Assembly (NCBI GenBank): GCA_030448055.1
Contig: JAUJNR010000002.1
Coordinates: 1,049,352-1,113,351, forward strand
Source: Pyrinomonadaceae bacterium
GTDB taxonomy: Bacteria > Acidobacteriota > Blastocatellia > Pyrinomonadales > Pyrinomonadaceae
Length of the DNA: 64,000 nt
Direction: 5' to 3'
Shown here: positions 34,420-43,478 of the stretch, in pieces
How the letters are laid out: each line of letters begins with the position of its first letter
How positions within the stretch are numbered: position 1 is the stretch's first letter
Notes under the pieces: model-generated
Told to the model about the DNA's origin: nothing
The model's database searches: none
What the model saw: the letters and a program-made list of their open reading frames with translations, nothing else
Translations under genes and position numbers: made by a program

Positions 34420-34678
34420 CTTTCAGCTGCCCGATTTGTTGATACAATTGATTGGTCAATTCCTCGCCTGCTTCTGCTGACGGCTGTTTGGAATTATCAA
34501 AAATCTGTGGCAAGTTTTCGAGAAACTGTTTCTTCCACTTGGAAATCTGATTCGGATGAACTCCGAATTGTTTGGAAATCTGGTTGATCGTTAACTTGCC
34601 CCGAACGGCTTCCAAAGCAACTTTGGCTTTGAATTCCGGTTTATAAACATTGCGTTTTTTGGTGGCTGCCATGGTCAT
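34376..34678 (-). CDS. IS3-family transposase OrfA, copy 2
   Basis: Protein sequence equal to the copy at 10304-10606, including the C-terminal WLKKK at the A9 slippery site shared with OrfB. Confidence 0.92.
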   Translation of the reverse strand: MTMAATKKRNVYKPEFKAKVALEAVRGKLTINQISKQFGVHPNQISKWKKQFLENLPQIFDNSKQPSAEAGEELTNQLYQQIGQLKVELDWLKKKSSLIS

Positions 34679-34747
34679 TTTTCAATGGCAATTTTATCAT
34701 CATTTTCCACCTTAACTAACTGTCCGAATTATGGGGTTCATTATACT

Positions 34748-35212
34748 TTCTGGCTCAATTAAAATTCTTAGGAGAAATTTAATTAGCAAAGATATACCAC
34801 GAATAATAAAACAAAAACAGCCGCGAGCGGAAGCCGGAGCTTTCGGGCTGTGTGAGACCAACATTCGGCTGCGTCCTGACGCTGCACTGCAGCGAGCGTT
34901 CGGTCGCATCCACTTGCGCCGAACAGTCAACTGTTCAAGAATCTTGTCGCCGAAGATGAGCAGTGTTATACTGCAGGCCTCGTAAAAACTGCACGCTTTT
35001 TCCATGAAAAAGTAAATCAATTTTTCAGTCGCTGTTTGATAGTCTTTGACTAATCACCAAGCCCGAGCACTTTCGTTTGTCAAAAAGGATTGTCAAATCA
35101 GCAACAGAAATAGCAGAGAGGCTCGGTATGGTTCAGTCGCAACCAAGGCGGCAATAACAGCTACAGTCCGATCACGGACATTACAGACAAACTTAAAAAG
35201 GAGTATCAGGTC
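34748..35212. other. Intergenic stretch, no gene seen
   Basis: About 465 bases between IS copy 2 and the Kelch/VCBS gene. ORFs on both strands here have no domain pattern and shadow each other. No terminator or known RNA was recognised. Confidence 0.55.
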
Positions 35213-37270
35213 ATGAAAACAAACTTTTTACAGATAAGTGCCAAAACAACCACGATGCATCTTCAACTACCATTGATGCTGGCCTTGCTACCGTTTTTCC
35301 TTTCGATTTCAATCAACCCTTTCTTCATACGTGCAGAAGTGGCCGACAAGGAGTCAGCTAACGCGACTTTTCCCCGAACAAACTCGGTCGTTATCGCTTC
35401 ATCGAGTGCCGTAAGCAAGACATTTGACAAAGCAACTAATGGCGATAGTAATACTCGATGGTCAACCGGTGTATCACAGAGCCCAAGTTTATATTTTCAG
35501 GTTGACAATACTCCGGGTTGGCGCCAGATTACGAGTCCAGGTCCTGTCGCCAGAGGGCTCCACACTGCTGTCTTTGATGCTAATCGCAGGCAAGCTATCA
35601 TTTTCGGTGGTGTCCAAGCGGGTTTCCAGCCGCTCGGAGATTTGTGGTCGTTTTCCTTGAACAGTGAGACGTGGCAACCAATCTTCGTCAATGGCGATCA
35701 GCCAAGACCGCTCTGGGCTTCTGCCGCAATTTCTGACCAACCGCGTGACCGGATGGTTCTGTTCTTTGGGTTTGATCAGTATGTAACCGAGCGAGGCAGT
35801 CCAGAAGTTTGGGCGCTGAGCTATGAGACTAGGCAATGGTCACGCCTTGCTTCTGGTCCCACAGGGCGCTTTGACGCCGCTGTCGCGACAGACGGCACAC
35901 GGGCATGGATCCACGGCGGCTTTACAATGTTTCCCCTAACTCCTGACAACACATTGGGAGATTTGTGGGAATTTGATCTTGAAGCCAACACCTGGCGGCA
36001 ACTGCCAAATAACGGGGCTGCACCGCCCCCCACAACGAACGCAAATCTTGCCTATTATCAAGGCGCACTGTATCTGGTCGGCGGACACAATGCAACAACT
36101 ATCACCCCAGGCACATGGCGGTATGATTTGGCTGGCAGACAGTGGGAGCAGCTTTCTCCCGCAGGGGCTCCCGCTGTCTGGGCTCATCACGCACGGGCAG
36201 TTGACGACAGCTGTGGTACCCTTTTATTAATGGGCGGAGACAACGACGATAAACGTGACGTTCCTTATCTAGAAGCACTGCAGATGAATTCTAATCCGCG
36301 GTATGTGCGGCTTCCCGGTGAAATTCCTGATGTATCACGACACCACAGCGCAGCAGCATTAGATCCATCCACTCGGCAGCTGATAGTTTTCGGAGGATGG
36401 CGCGGAGCATCTGAATATTTGGGTGACACCTGGATTTATACATTGGGCTCATGTCCGACTGTTACTCGTAGCTTATTCGATTTCGACGGCGACGGCAAAG
36501 CCGACGTTTCTGTCTTTCGACCTGAGAACGGCACCTGGTATCTGAATCAATCGGCGAGCGGATTCGCCGGAGTTCAGTTCGGCATCAATACGGACAAAAT
36601 CGTTCCGGCTGATTACGACGGCGACGGCAAAACCGATGTCGCCGTTTTCCGCAACGGAATCTGGTATATCCAAAGAAGCCAACTCGGATTCGTCGGCGTT
36701 ACCTTTGGAGATGCTAACGACATTCCTGTTCCCGCCGATTATGACGGCGACGGTAAAGCCGATGTAGCTGTATTCCGCCCTTCAAACGGAGTTTGGTATT
36801 TGCAGAGAAGCAGTCTTGGATTTACCGGCATTGCTTTCGGACAAGCGGGCGATAAACCCGTCGCTGCTGCTGATTATGACGGCGACGGTAAAGCCGATAT
36901 AGCAGTCTACAGAAACGGAACGTGGTATATCCAGAGAAGCCAACTTGGATTTACAGGTATTGCATTTGGCGAAAGCACAGACAAGCCGGTTCCGGCGGAT
37001 TACGACGGTGATGGAAAGGCAGATGTTGCTGTTTTCAGACCATCAAATGGCACGTGGTATCTGCAGAGAAGTCAACTTGGATTTACGGGTATAGCCTTTG
37101 GATTGGGAACTGATTTGCCGGTTCCGGCAGATTATGATGGCGACGGAAAGGCGGATGTAGCCGTGTTCCGTAATGGAACTTGGTATCTGCAGAGAAGCCA
37201 AGCCGGATTCACGGGTATTACTTTCGGTGCGGCGACAGACAAGCCTGCTCCGAATGCTTTCATTCCTTAA
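35213..37270 (+). CDS. Secreted Kelch-propeller protein with six C-terminal VCBS/FG-GAP-like repeats
   Basis: The 685-aa protein has a signal sequence (a second Met, MHLQLPLMLALLPFFLSI, could be the start). Residues 95-420 form Kelch repeats, seen as recurring IIFGG, WIHGG, LYLVGG, LLLMGG and IVFGG strands. From about residue 425 come six tandem repeats of roughly 40 residues, each with a calcium-loop motif D(F/Y)DGDGK(A/T)D followed by VAVFR and GxWYxQRS. The sequence has no catalytic motif. It is probably a surface or secreted binding/structural protein. GGAG in AAAAAGGAGTATCAGG sits about 12 bases before the ATG. A strong terminator follows. Confidence 0.88.
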   Translation: MKTNFLQISAKTTTMHLQLPLMLALLPFFLSISINPFFIRAEVADKESANATFPRTNSVVIASSSAVSKTFDKATNGDSNTRWSTGVSQSPSLYFQVDNTPGWRQITSPGPVARGLHTAVFDANRRQAIIFGGVQAGFQPLGDLWSFSLNSETWQPIFVNGDQPRPLWASAAISDQPRDRMVLFFGFDQYVTERGSPEVWALSYETRQWSRLASGPTGRFDAAVATDGTRAWIHGGFTMFPLTPDNTLGDLWEFDLEANTWRQLPNNGAAPPPTTNANLAYYQGALYLVGGHNATTITPGTWRYDLAGRQWEQLSPAGAPAVWAHHARAVDDSCGTLLLMGGDNDDKRDVPYLEALQMNSNPRYVRLPGEIPDVSRHHSAAALDPSTRQLIVFGGWRGASEYLGDTWIYTLGSCPTVTRSLFDFDGDGKADVSVFRPENGTWYLNQSASGFAGVQFGINTDKIVPADYDGDGKTDVAVFRNGIWYIQRSQLGFVGVTFGDANDIPVPADYDGDGKADVAVFRPSNGVWYLQRSSLGFTGIAFGQAGDKPVAAADYDGDGKADIAVYRNGTWYIQRSQLGFTGIAFGESTDKPVPADYDGDGKADVAVFRPSNGTWYLQRSQLGFTGIAFGLGTDLPVPADYDGDGKADVAVFRNGTWYLQRSQAGFTGITFGAATDKPAPNAFIP

Positions 37271-37294
37271 AACAATTCAGCAAAGAAATTAGAA

Positions 37295-37328
37295 GAGCCG
37301 TGAGCGTCAAAACTCGCGGCTTTTTTTT
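37295..37328 (+). terminator. Rho-independent terminator after the Kelch/VCBS gene
   Basis: AGCCGTGAG-cgtcaaaa-CTCGCGGCT forms a nine-bp stem (one mismatch) followed by eight T residues, 25 bases after the stop codon. Confidence 0.9.
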
Positions 37329-37347
37329 CTAATTCATTACTCAAATA

Positions 37348-37611
37348 CTACCAATACGAATCGTACGGATCATCATCTTCTTCCTCATCGTCAAACCCGT
37401 ATTTTTCGCGCATTTTTTCGGCGGCAATCTCTTTTTGCACTTGATAACTCATTTGCTCTTCGAGCGTCATAGCGCGTCCAACCGGCGGTTTATATTCGGG
37501 AGCAATTAGTTCATTAAATTCCTCAACCATTGTTTTCTCGGTCGCTGCCGGAAATGCGTAATCAACGGCATACATTCTGAAAGCGTCACAACAATCGCTC
37601 TGGTATTTCAT
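37348..37611 (-). pseudogene. C-terminal fragment of a phage-type protein (terminase-like, tentative)
   Basis: The 87-aa ORF starts MKYQSDCCDAFRMYAVDYAF and ends in a very acidic tail (DDEEEDDDPYDSYW). The same frame stays open upstream of the ATG (QRWTQEKLGTTGLSRSIP) back to the point where the GH43 gene fragment stops matching its family, near 37690. So it looks like the 3' part of a larger gene fused to the GH43 remnant. SDCCDAFRYA-like blocks occur near the end of phage terminase large subunits, which is why I suggest that origin, with low certainty. No complete gene is present. Confidence 0.4.
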
Positions 37612-38093
37612 CGGGATCGATCGCGATAAACCGGTGGTGCCAAGTTTTTCTTGCGTCCATCTTTGCGAGATGACGGATTTTTCGTTTTCGTTAAATAAAT
37701 TCCCCGATCGGGATCGGTGTAGAAGATATAAAATTCGTCGTTGTGGAAACGGATGGACGGCGCCCGAACACCGTTGCCGTGCTTCGGTCGGTCGAATGCG
37801 TCGAACGGTTTTTGTTTGGCGAAAACGTGATTGACGATTGTCCAGTTGACCAAATCCTTCGAGTGCAGAATCGGCAAACCAGGCGCGGCATTAAAGCTCG
37901 AAGCCGTCATATAAAAATCGTCGCCGACGCGAATCGCGTCCGGATCAGAATAATCGGCGTGCAGAATCGGATTTTTGTATGTGCCGTCGCCATGGTCGGC
38001 GACCCAAACTTTGGAAACTTGCGCCGAATATTTAATAGTGAAGAAGGCAATAATTAATGAGGTTGTGTGCAAAAAAAGCGCATTTGTTTTCAT
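37608..38093 (-). pseudogene. GH43-family glycosidase, N-terminal fragment
   Basis: The 161-aa ORF has a signal-like start (FLHTTSLIIAFFTIKYSAQV) and then a typical GH43 beginning: YKNPILHADYSDPDAIRVGD, with the catalytic-base Asp in the YSDPD motif, DFYMTASSFNAAPGLPILHS, and IRFHNDEFYIFYTDPDRGIY. The match ends at LTKTKNP, after which the reading frame runs through unrelated sequence to a stop. Full GH43 enzymes have 300 to 550 residues and need a general acid Glu that is absent here. The gene is dead: a beta-xylosidase/arabinanase arm of the pectin locus has been lost. Its 5' end faces the operator-rich region before the TonB receptor gene. Confidence 0.8.
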
Positions 38094-38120
38094 AAGTCAA
38101 ACTTTGAATACTCAAGATGT

Positions 38121-38132
38121 TTGGATTACCAA
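38121..38132. promoter_or_regulatory. Putative uronate-regulator operator O1 (TTGGATTACCAA)
   Basis: Imperfect palindrome TTGG-ATTA-CCAA just upstream of the GH43 remnant. It resembles the ExuR/UxuR-type operator (TTGGTATACCAA core). Nearby partial copies, TGGTTTTACC at 38143 and TTGGTAAAA at 38174, add weight. Confidence 0.5.
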
Positions 38133-38270
38133 TAAGAAAAAATGGTTTTACCGTTATACCATAAAATCATTATTGGTAAAATATAATTTATCGCTATACC
38201 TTACGAACAACAAATTCATTGCCTATTTTCGGCTGTTTCCGAAAAAAAATTGAAAATTTCTTGTTTTGAT

Positions 38271-38299
38271 TTGACAAATTGAATACAAACTACATAAAT
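38271..38299 (+). promoter_or_regulatory. Sigma-70-type promoter for the TonB receptor gene
   Basis: TTGACA (38271-38276), a 17-base spacer, then ATAAAT (38294-38299). The operator O2 begins at the last base of the -10 box, so a bound repressor would block this promoter. It lies about 170 bases before the receptor ATG. Confidence 0.6.
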
Positions 38300-38311
38300 T
38301 GGTAATACCAA
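38299..38311. promoter_or_regulatory. Putative uronate-regulator operator O2 (TTGGTAATACCAA)
   Basis: Perfect 6+1+6 palindrome TTGGTA-A-TACCAA. It closely matches the operator core of GntR/FadR-family hexuronate regulators of enterobacteria (AATTGGTATACCAATT). A FadR-family regulator is encoded at 54963-55760 in the same locus. Confidence 0.65.
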
Positions 38312-38469
38312 TAAACAATTTGGCAATTCAAAACGCACTTTAAAGCAAGCTTTTGAAAATTTGAACGTTCGCGAATCCTAGTTGCCATCACCGGATTTAA
38401 AGCTGTGATGAGATGATTGGTTGTAACTGTCGGACGGTCGTTTTTAAAAGCATTCCAAAAGAGAAAAAA

Positions 38470-41280
38470 ATGATGAATAAAAGTTTTAACCAAAGCCGTT
38501 TTCTAGGCGCTCTGTTTATGCTGCTGTTGGCGTTGGGTTTGGCAACCGCGCAGGAATTCAGAGCCACTGTTACGGGGACGATTAAAGACCCGAACGAAGC
38601 TGTCATTCCGGGCGCGAACGTCACGATTACGAACGTTGAGACGAACGTCTCTGCCAGCGCGACGACCAACGATGAAGGCGTTTATACTTTTCCACTACTC
38701 CAGCCGGGAAAATATAAACTCACTGCAACCGCGCCGAATTTTCAAACGTCAGTGCGTGAAGAAATACAATTGAATATTGATGACCGATTAACGCTCGACG
38801 TTCAACTGACGGTCGGCGCGGCGGCTGAAGTAAACATTTCCGCCGACACAGAAATCATCGAACGCGGCACGGTTTCGACCGGAACGGTTATCACTGAACG
38901 TCAGATTACCGAATTGCCTTTGTCCGAAGGCGCGGCTTACAATCTTGCGACGCAGGCGCCGGGCGTTTCCTATACGGGAAATCCGCAATTTACCGGACCG
39001 ACCGCTAACGGCAACCTAGCCGCGATTCGCACAAACGGCGCGCCGGGAAATCAAATCACGCTCGACGGTTCGCCGAATCTGGCGTTCGATGGCGGCGTCG
39101 CTTACACGCCTCCGGCGGATGCGCTTTCGCAATTCAAAATTCAGACCAACGCTTTCGACGCACAAAACGGATTCACCGCCGGTTCTACCGTTAACGTCGC
39201 GGTCAAAAGCGGGACGAACGACTTGCACGGTTCGTTGTATTACTTCAACCGTCCGGGCGTTTTAACTGCCAATAACTTTTTCAGCAACCGCGCCGGTCAA
39301 GAACGCCCACCGCGCAGTTACTATCGCGCGGGCGGTCAAGTCAACGGACCAGTTTATATCCCTTATCTTTACAACGGACGCGACAAAACGTTTTTCATGT
39401 TTTCCTATGAAAAACAACTCGACGAACGCGCTGAGCCGGAAACCTTTACCGTGCCGACCACTCTGATGAGAACCGGCAATTTCTCAGAGCTTCTTCCGCT
39501 CGGTATTCAGATTTTCGACCCGGCGAGTGCTTTTTTAGGCAACGCAACGTGCGGAACTACCGGCACGTTAAATAATGTTTGTCGCACGCCTTTTGCCGGA
39601 AACATTATTCCGCAAAATCGTTTGAATCAGGCGGCGGTTAGATTTTTAAATCTTTACCCGCTCCCGAACGTGCCAGGCGTGTCGAACGGAACATTTGACA
39701 ACTATTTTTCAAATCAAGTACTTAATCGTCCGTACGACTCGTATCTGACGAGAATTGACCATAATTTCAACCAGAATCATCGTATCTTTGGTAAGTTTTT
39801 CTACAGCAAAAGCAACGAAGACCGCTTAAACTTTATCAACGAGCCGGATTCGGTCACGCAGGGATTTGAAATCCGCCAGAACAAAGGCGGCAACCTTGAC
39901 TACACCGCCACGCTTTCCAACTATCTAGTGCTCGACATCCGTTCGAGTCTGAACGATTTTGTGCAGGAGCGAATTCAGGCAAATCCGATTTCGGCGGCAG
40001 ACCTCGGTTTTAATCCAAGCGCTAATAATGGATTAACTTTCTTAGCAAACATCAACAATCCGTTCCCGACTGGTCTGAATCCAGTAACCGGTTCGAGCCT
40101 CGGTTTGCGAACTGCGCTCGGAACCACTCTCGGAACGACCAACGCGACGGGTCCGACCGAAACCGTCGTTTACTCATACGACCGCAAAAACGCCAACTAC
40201 ACCAGATTCATCGCCGGCATTCAACGCGAATTGCCGTTTGACATCGGCGTCGAAGCCACTTTCGTAATGTCGCGCGGTAACGATTTACCGGTTCTGCGCC
40301 AGTTAAACTATATTCCGCGCGAGTATCTAATTGACTTGAGCGGCATCACCGATGCGGCGACGATTAACGCTCGGATTACGGCAAACAACGCCGGGTTTTT
40401 GAATCAAAATGTCCCTAATCCGTTGCGAGGCTTGATTCCGGGGGGCGGAACATTTAACAACGCTACGATTCAGAGACGTTTTCTGCTCACGCAATTTCCG
40501 CAATTTCAAGATTTGATCGTCACCGAATACAACGGCAGCAACGATTATCGCTCGCTTCAGTTGCAAGCGAACAAACGTTTGAGCAGCGGATTTTCGTTCA
40601 ATGCGTCGTACACCTACGCGCACGAACGCGAAAAAACTCGCCGCTTGAATCCGCAGGACGAAGAATTGACCAGTCAAATCTCAACGTTCAGCCGCCCCCA
40701 TCGCATTACGTTTTCGAGCGTCGCCGAACTTCCGTTCGGACGCGGGCGTCAGTTCTTCAGCGAATGGAATCCGGTCGTTGACGCATTCTTAGGCGGTTGG
40801 CAGTTCAATGCCGTTTACGAATGGCAATCAGGCGAACCGCTGCTTTTGCAAAACAACTTTTTCAACGGCGATCCGTCGCAGTTGAGAAATCGGCTTGGCG
40901 AAACCGACGAGCAGGGCAGAAAATACGGCGTTGACATTCCGGCTTTCGATACGAGTCTGTTCCGCACGACCGATACCGGCGCGTTCATCGCTTTCGGTAA
41001 CAACTATACCGTCAGCAGCCAGAACGTTCTGCGCACGCTGCCTCTGACGCTCAACAACTTGCGTATGCAGCCATTCCAGAAATTCGATGTCGGGTTGACG
41101 AAAAACTTTCGCATCAACGAAAGAATGAAGCTGCAAGTCCGGGTCGAAGCGATTAACGCCTTGAATAAGGTGTATTTCAACGTGCCGCAGCTGGCGTCAA
41201 ATAACGCCGCGTTCGGATTAACGGGCGGTCAGCGAAACTTGCCGCGGGACATTCAGATCGGCGGAAGATTTACTTTCTAA
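38470..41280 (+). CDS. TonB-dependent receptor-like (Oar-type) outer-membrane protein
   Basis: The ORF track starts at 38413, but the ATG pair at 38470/38473 (MMNKSFNQSRF) precedes the signal peptide (LGALFMLLLALGLATAQ) and is the better start, giving 936 aa. A carboxypeptidase-regulatory-like domain comes first (ATVTGTIKDPNEAVIPGANV, near residue 30-110), then a plug-like domain (RQITELPLSEGAAYNLATQAPG), then a long beta-barrel ending in aromatic Phe (QIGGRFTF). This is the Acidobacteria/Myxococcus Oar-like class. It most likely carries pectin oligosaccharides or anchors at the outer membrane. It is the first gene of the pectin operon, directly behind the promoter and operators. No SusD-like partner is present. 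Confidence 0.88.
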   Translation: MMNKSFNQSRFLGALFMLLLALGLATAQEFRATVTGTIKDPNEAVIPGANVTITNVETNVSASATTNDEGVYTFPLLQPGKYKLTATAPNFQTSVREEIQLNIDDRLTLDVQLTVGAAAEVNISADTEIIERGTVSTGTVITERQITELPLSEGAAYNLATQAPGVSYTGNPQFTGPTANGNLAAIRTNGAPGNQITLDGSPNLAFDGGVAYTPPADALSQFKIQTNAFDAQNGFTAGSTVNVAVKSGTNDLHGSLYYFNRPGVLTANNFFSNRAGQERPPRSYYRAGGQVNGPVYIPYLYNGRDKTFFMFSYEKQLDERAEPETFTVPTTLMRTGNFSELLPLGIQIFDPASAFLGNATCGTTGTLNNVCRTPFAGNIIPQNRLNQAAVRFLNLYPLPNVPGVSNGTFDNYFSNQVLNRPYDSYLTRIDHNFNQNHRIFGKFFYSKSNEDRLNFINEPDSVTQGFEIRQNKGGNLDYTATLSNYLVLDIRSSLNDFVQERIQANPISAADLGFNPSANNGLTFLANINNPFPTGLNPVTGSSLGLRTALGTTLGTTNATGPTETVVYSYDRKNANYTRFIAGIQRELPFDIGVEATFVMSRGNDLPVLRQLNYIPREYLIDLSGITDAATINARITANNAGFLNQNVPNPLRGLIPGGGTFNNATIQRRFLLTQFPQFQDLIVTEYNGSNDYRSLQLQANKRLSSGFSFNASYTYAHEREKTRRLNPQDEELTSQISTFSRPHRITFSSVAELPFGRGRQFFSEWNPVVDAFLGGWQFNAVYEWQSGEPLLLQNNFFNGDPSQLRNRLGETDEQGRKYGVDIPAFDTSLFRTTDTGAFIAFGNNYTVSSQNVLRTLPLTLNNLRMQPFQKFDVGLTKNFRINERMKLQVRVEAINALNKVYFNVPQLASNNAAFGLTGGQRNLPRDIQIGGRFTF

Positions 41281-41313
41281 TTCGCAATTTGTATTGGAAA
41301 GTTCGTTTACTCG

Positions 41314-41353
41314 GCAAAGCCCTCGATGGCATCAAAACCAGTGAGGGCTTTGC
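41314..41353 (+). terminator. Intergenic hairpin between the receptor and the pectinesterase gene
   Basis: Perfect 11-bp arms GCAAAGCCCTC and GAGGGCTTTGC with an 18-base loop. No T-tract follows, so it is more likely a partial terminator or mRNA-stabilising hairpin that tunes expression of genes downstream of the receptor. Confidence 0.55.
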
Positions 41354-41377
41354 TCTAAACTTTACGGAAACCAGCGA

Positions 41378-43411
41378 ATGAAAAAAATATATTTCGGAAA
41401 CCTAGTTTTGCTCGTTTTATTATCGGCAATTTCTGTCAGAGCCGAATTTTTTTCAAATAAAAAAGTCGATGTAACGGTTGCGCCTGACGGCAGCGGCGAT
41501 GTCAAAACCGTTAATGAAGCCGTCGCGAAAGTTCCCGAAAATAACAAAAAACGGTTTGTAATCGCCATCAAAAAAGGCGTTTACGACGAGCAAATCAGAA
41601 TTCCCGCCAATAAGCCTTACGTTTCATTGATCGGCGAATCAGCCGAAAATACGAAATTAACTTTTAATATATCGAACAAAATCGCCGGTTCGACTTCCGC
41701 CGCTTACGCTTTTTACGTCGCCGGGCACGATTTTTACGCCGAAAACATCACGTTTGAAAATTCGTTCGGGCAAGGCTCGCAGGCAGTAGCGGTTTTGACC
41801 GAAGCCGATAGATTGATTTTTAAAAACTGCCGTTTTCTCGGCTGGCAGGACACGCTTTACGCGAAAAATGGACGGCAATATTTCGATAATTGTTATATCG
41901 AAGGTCACGTCGATTTTATCTTCGGGCAAGCCGCCGCCGTTTTTGAAAACTGCATGATTCATTCCAAAGGCGACGGTTACATCGCCGCGCCGATGCGTTT
42001 CGCGGCGGACGAGCCGAGCGGCTACGTTTTCGTCAATGCAAAACTGACCGGCGAAAACACGCAGAAAGGCGTGTTTCTCGGACGCCCGTGGCGGGCGTTC
42101 GGCAGAACCGTTTTTCTTAATACGGAAATGGGCGCGCACGTTCGACCGGAAGGCTGGAACAATTGGGGCAAAGCCGAAAACGAAAAAACGGCGTATTTTG
42201 CCGAATACAATTCCAAAGGCGCGGGCGCGAAAATGAACGAGCGCGTCAAATGGATGCGGCAGCTTTCCAAGGAAGAAGCCAGACAATTTGAGCCGGAAAA
42301 TTTTCTCAAAGGAAAAGACGGCTGGAATCCGAAAACGGCGAGCGAGAAATGGCAGGAGACGACCAAACCGGATTTCAAACCGGTTTCGTGGAGCGATGTT
42401 AACAAACAACAGCAGTTGTGGTATCAAACCGACGAAGCGGCACGCATCGCCGATCAGGTCGTTTTGTATCAGAAAGAAAGCGGCGGCTGGGAAAAAAACA
42501 TCGATATGGTGGCGATGCTCGCCCAAACCGAAAAAGACGCGCTGCTCAAAAGCAAATCCGGCGGCGAGACGACGATCGACAACGGCGCGACTTACACCCA
42601 GATCGCTTATTTAGCAAAAGTCATTACCGGAAGTTTGGCTAAAACGACGCCGCCGAATAATTTTCCGAAATACAAGGAAGCATTCAATCGAGGCTTGGAT
42701 TTTCTTTTCGCCGCGCAGTATGAAAACGGCGGCTATCCGCAGTTTTTCCCGCTTCGCAAAGGTTATTACACGCACATCACTTTTAACGACAACGCGATGA
42801 TCAACGTTTTAAAGCTGATGCGCGAAATCGCCAAAAAGAAAGAAGATTTCTTGTTTGTCGATGAAGAACGAAGACTCAAAGCCGAAAAAGCGGTCGAAAA
42901 AGCAATGCCTCTGATTCTGAAAACTCAAGTCGAAGTCGGCGGCAAAAAGACCGTTTGGGCGGCGCAATACGACGAAGCGACTTTAAAACCGGCGCCAGCC
43001 AGAAAGTTCGAGCCGGTTTCCCTGACGGCGGGCGAATCAATTGGTATCGTTCGGTTTTTGATGTATGACAGCAAGCCGAGTCAAGCGGCGATTGACACAA
43101 TAGAATCGGCGATTGCGTGGTATCGCGCGAACAAAATCGAAGGCATTCGCTGGGATACAAAAGGCAAAGAACACGCCGTCGTCAAAGATAAAAACGCGCT
43201 GCCGATTTGGGCGCGGTTTTACGAAATCGAAACGATGAAACCGATTTTCATCGGGCGCGATGCCGTTATCAAATACGACGTAATGGAAATCGAAGCCGAA
43301 CGACGCAACGGTTATGCTTGGTATGTTTCTGAACCAAACGAACTTCTGGAAAAAGATTATCCGAAATGGAAAGAAAAAGTTGGCAAATCCGCCGGAAATA
43401 AAAATAGATAG
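41378..43411 (+). CDS. Bifunctional pectinesterase (CE8) - pectate lyase (PL10) fusion, secreted
   Basis: The 677-aa protein has a signal peptide (IYFGNLVLLVLLSAISVRAE). Residues 28-320 form a CE8 pectin methylesterase: TVAPDGSGDVKTVNEAVAKV at the start, catalytic Asp residues in GWQDTLYA and GHVDFIFG, and the conserved Arg in LGRPWRAFGRTV. Residues 345-665 match the PelA/PL10 pectate lyase (YQKESGGWEKNIDM, then AAQYENGGYPQFFPLRKGYY, FNDNAMINVLKLM and WAAQYDEATLKPAPARKFEP). The first domain removes methyl groups from homogalacturonan and the second cleaves the product by beta-elimination, a logical pairing in one chain. Both active sites look intact. Confidence 0.93.
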   Translation: MKKIYFGNLVLLVLLSAISVRAEFFSNKKVDVTVAPDGSGDVKTVNEAVAKVPENNKKRFVIAIKKGVYDEQIRIPANKPYVSLIGESAENTKLTFNISNKIAGSTSAAYAFYVAGHDFYAENITFENSFGQGSQAVAVLTEADRLIFKNCRFLGWQDTLYAKNGRQYFDNCYIEGHVDFIFGQAAAVFENCMIHSKGDGYIAAPMRFAADEPSGYVFVNAKLTGENTQKGVFLGRPWRAFGRTVFLNTEMGAHVRPEGWNNWGKAENEKTAYFAEYNSKGAGAKMNERVKWMRQLSKEEARQFEPENFLKGKDGWNPKTASEKWQETTKPDFKPVSWSDVNKQQQLWYQTDEAARIADQVVLYQKESGGWEKNIDMVAMLAQTEKDALLKSKSGGETTIDNGATYTQIAYLAKVITGSLAKTTPPNNFPKYKEAFNRGLDFLFAAQYENGGYPQFFPLRKGYYTHITFNDNAMINVLKLMREIAKKKEDFLFVDEERRLKAEKAVEKAMPLILKTQVEVGGKKTVWAAQYDEATLKPAPARKFEPVSLTAGESIGIVRFLMYDSKPSQAAIDTIESAIAWYRANKIEGIRWDTKGKEHAVVKDKNALPIWARFYEIETMKPIFIGRDAVIKYDVMEIEAERRNGYAWYVSEPNELLEKDYPKWKEKVGKSAGNKNR

Positions 43412-43478
43412 ATTCTTAAAATTCAAGGATTAGCTTTCATTAGCCGCAAAAAATTTAGCCCCCGACATTAAATAAATT

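Larger units (their letters stand above)
33457..34747 (-). mobile_element. IS3-family insertion sequence, copy 2
   Basis: Same element as at 9385-10675, in the same orientation and of the same length (offset 24,072 bases). Core ends TGAACCCC and GGGGTTCA lie at 33462 and 34740. No target duplication is seen. Two same-direction copies 24 kb apart could recombine and delete the stretch between them. Confidence 0.93.

Noticed and set aside
41657-42526. 289-aa minus-strand ORF opposite the CE8-PL10 gene
   Set aside because: Antisense shadow caused by GC-skewed codon use in the pectinase gene; no protein pattern.
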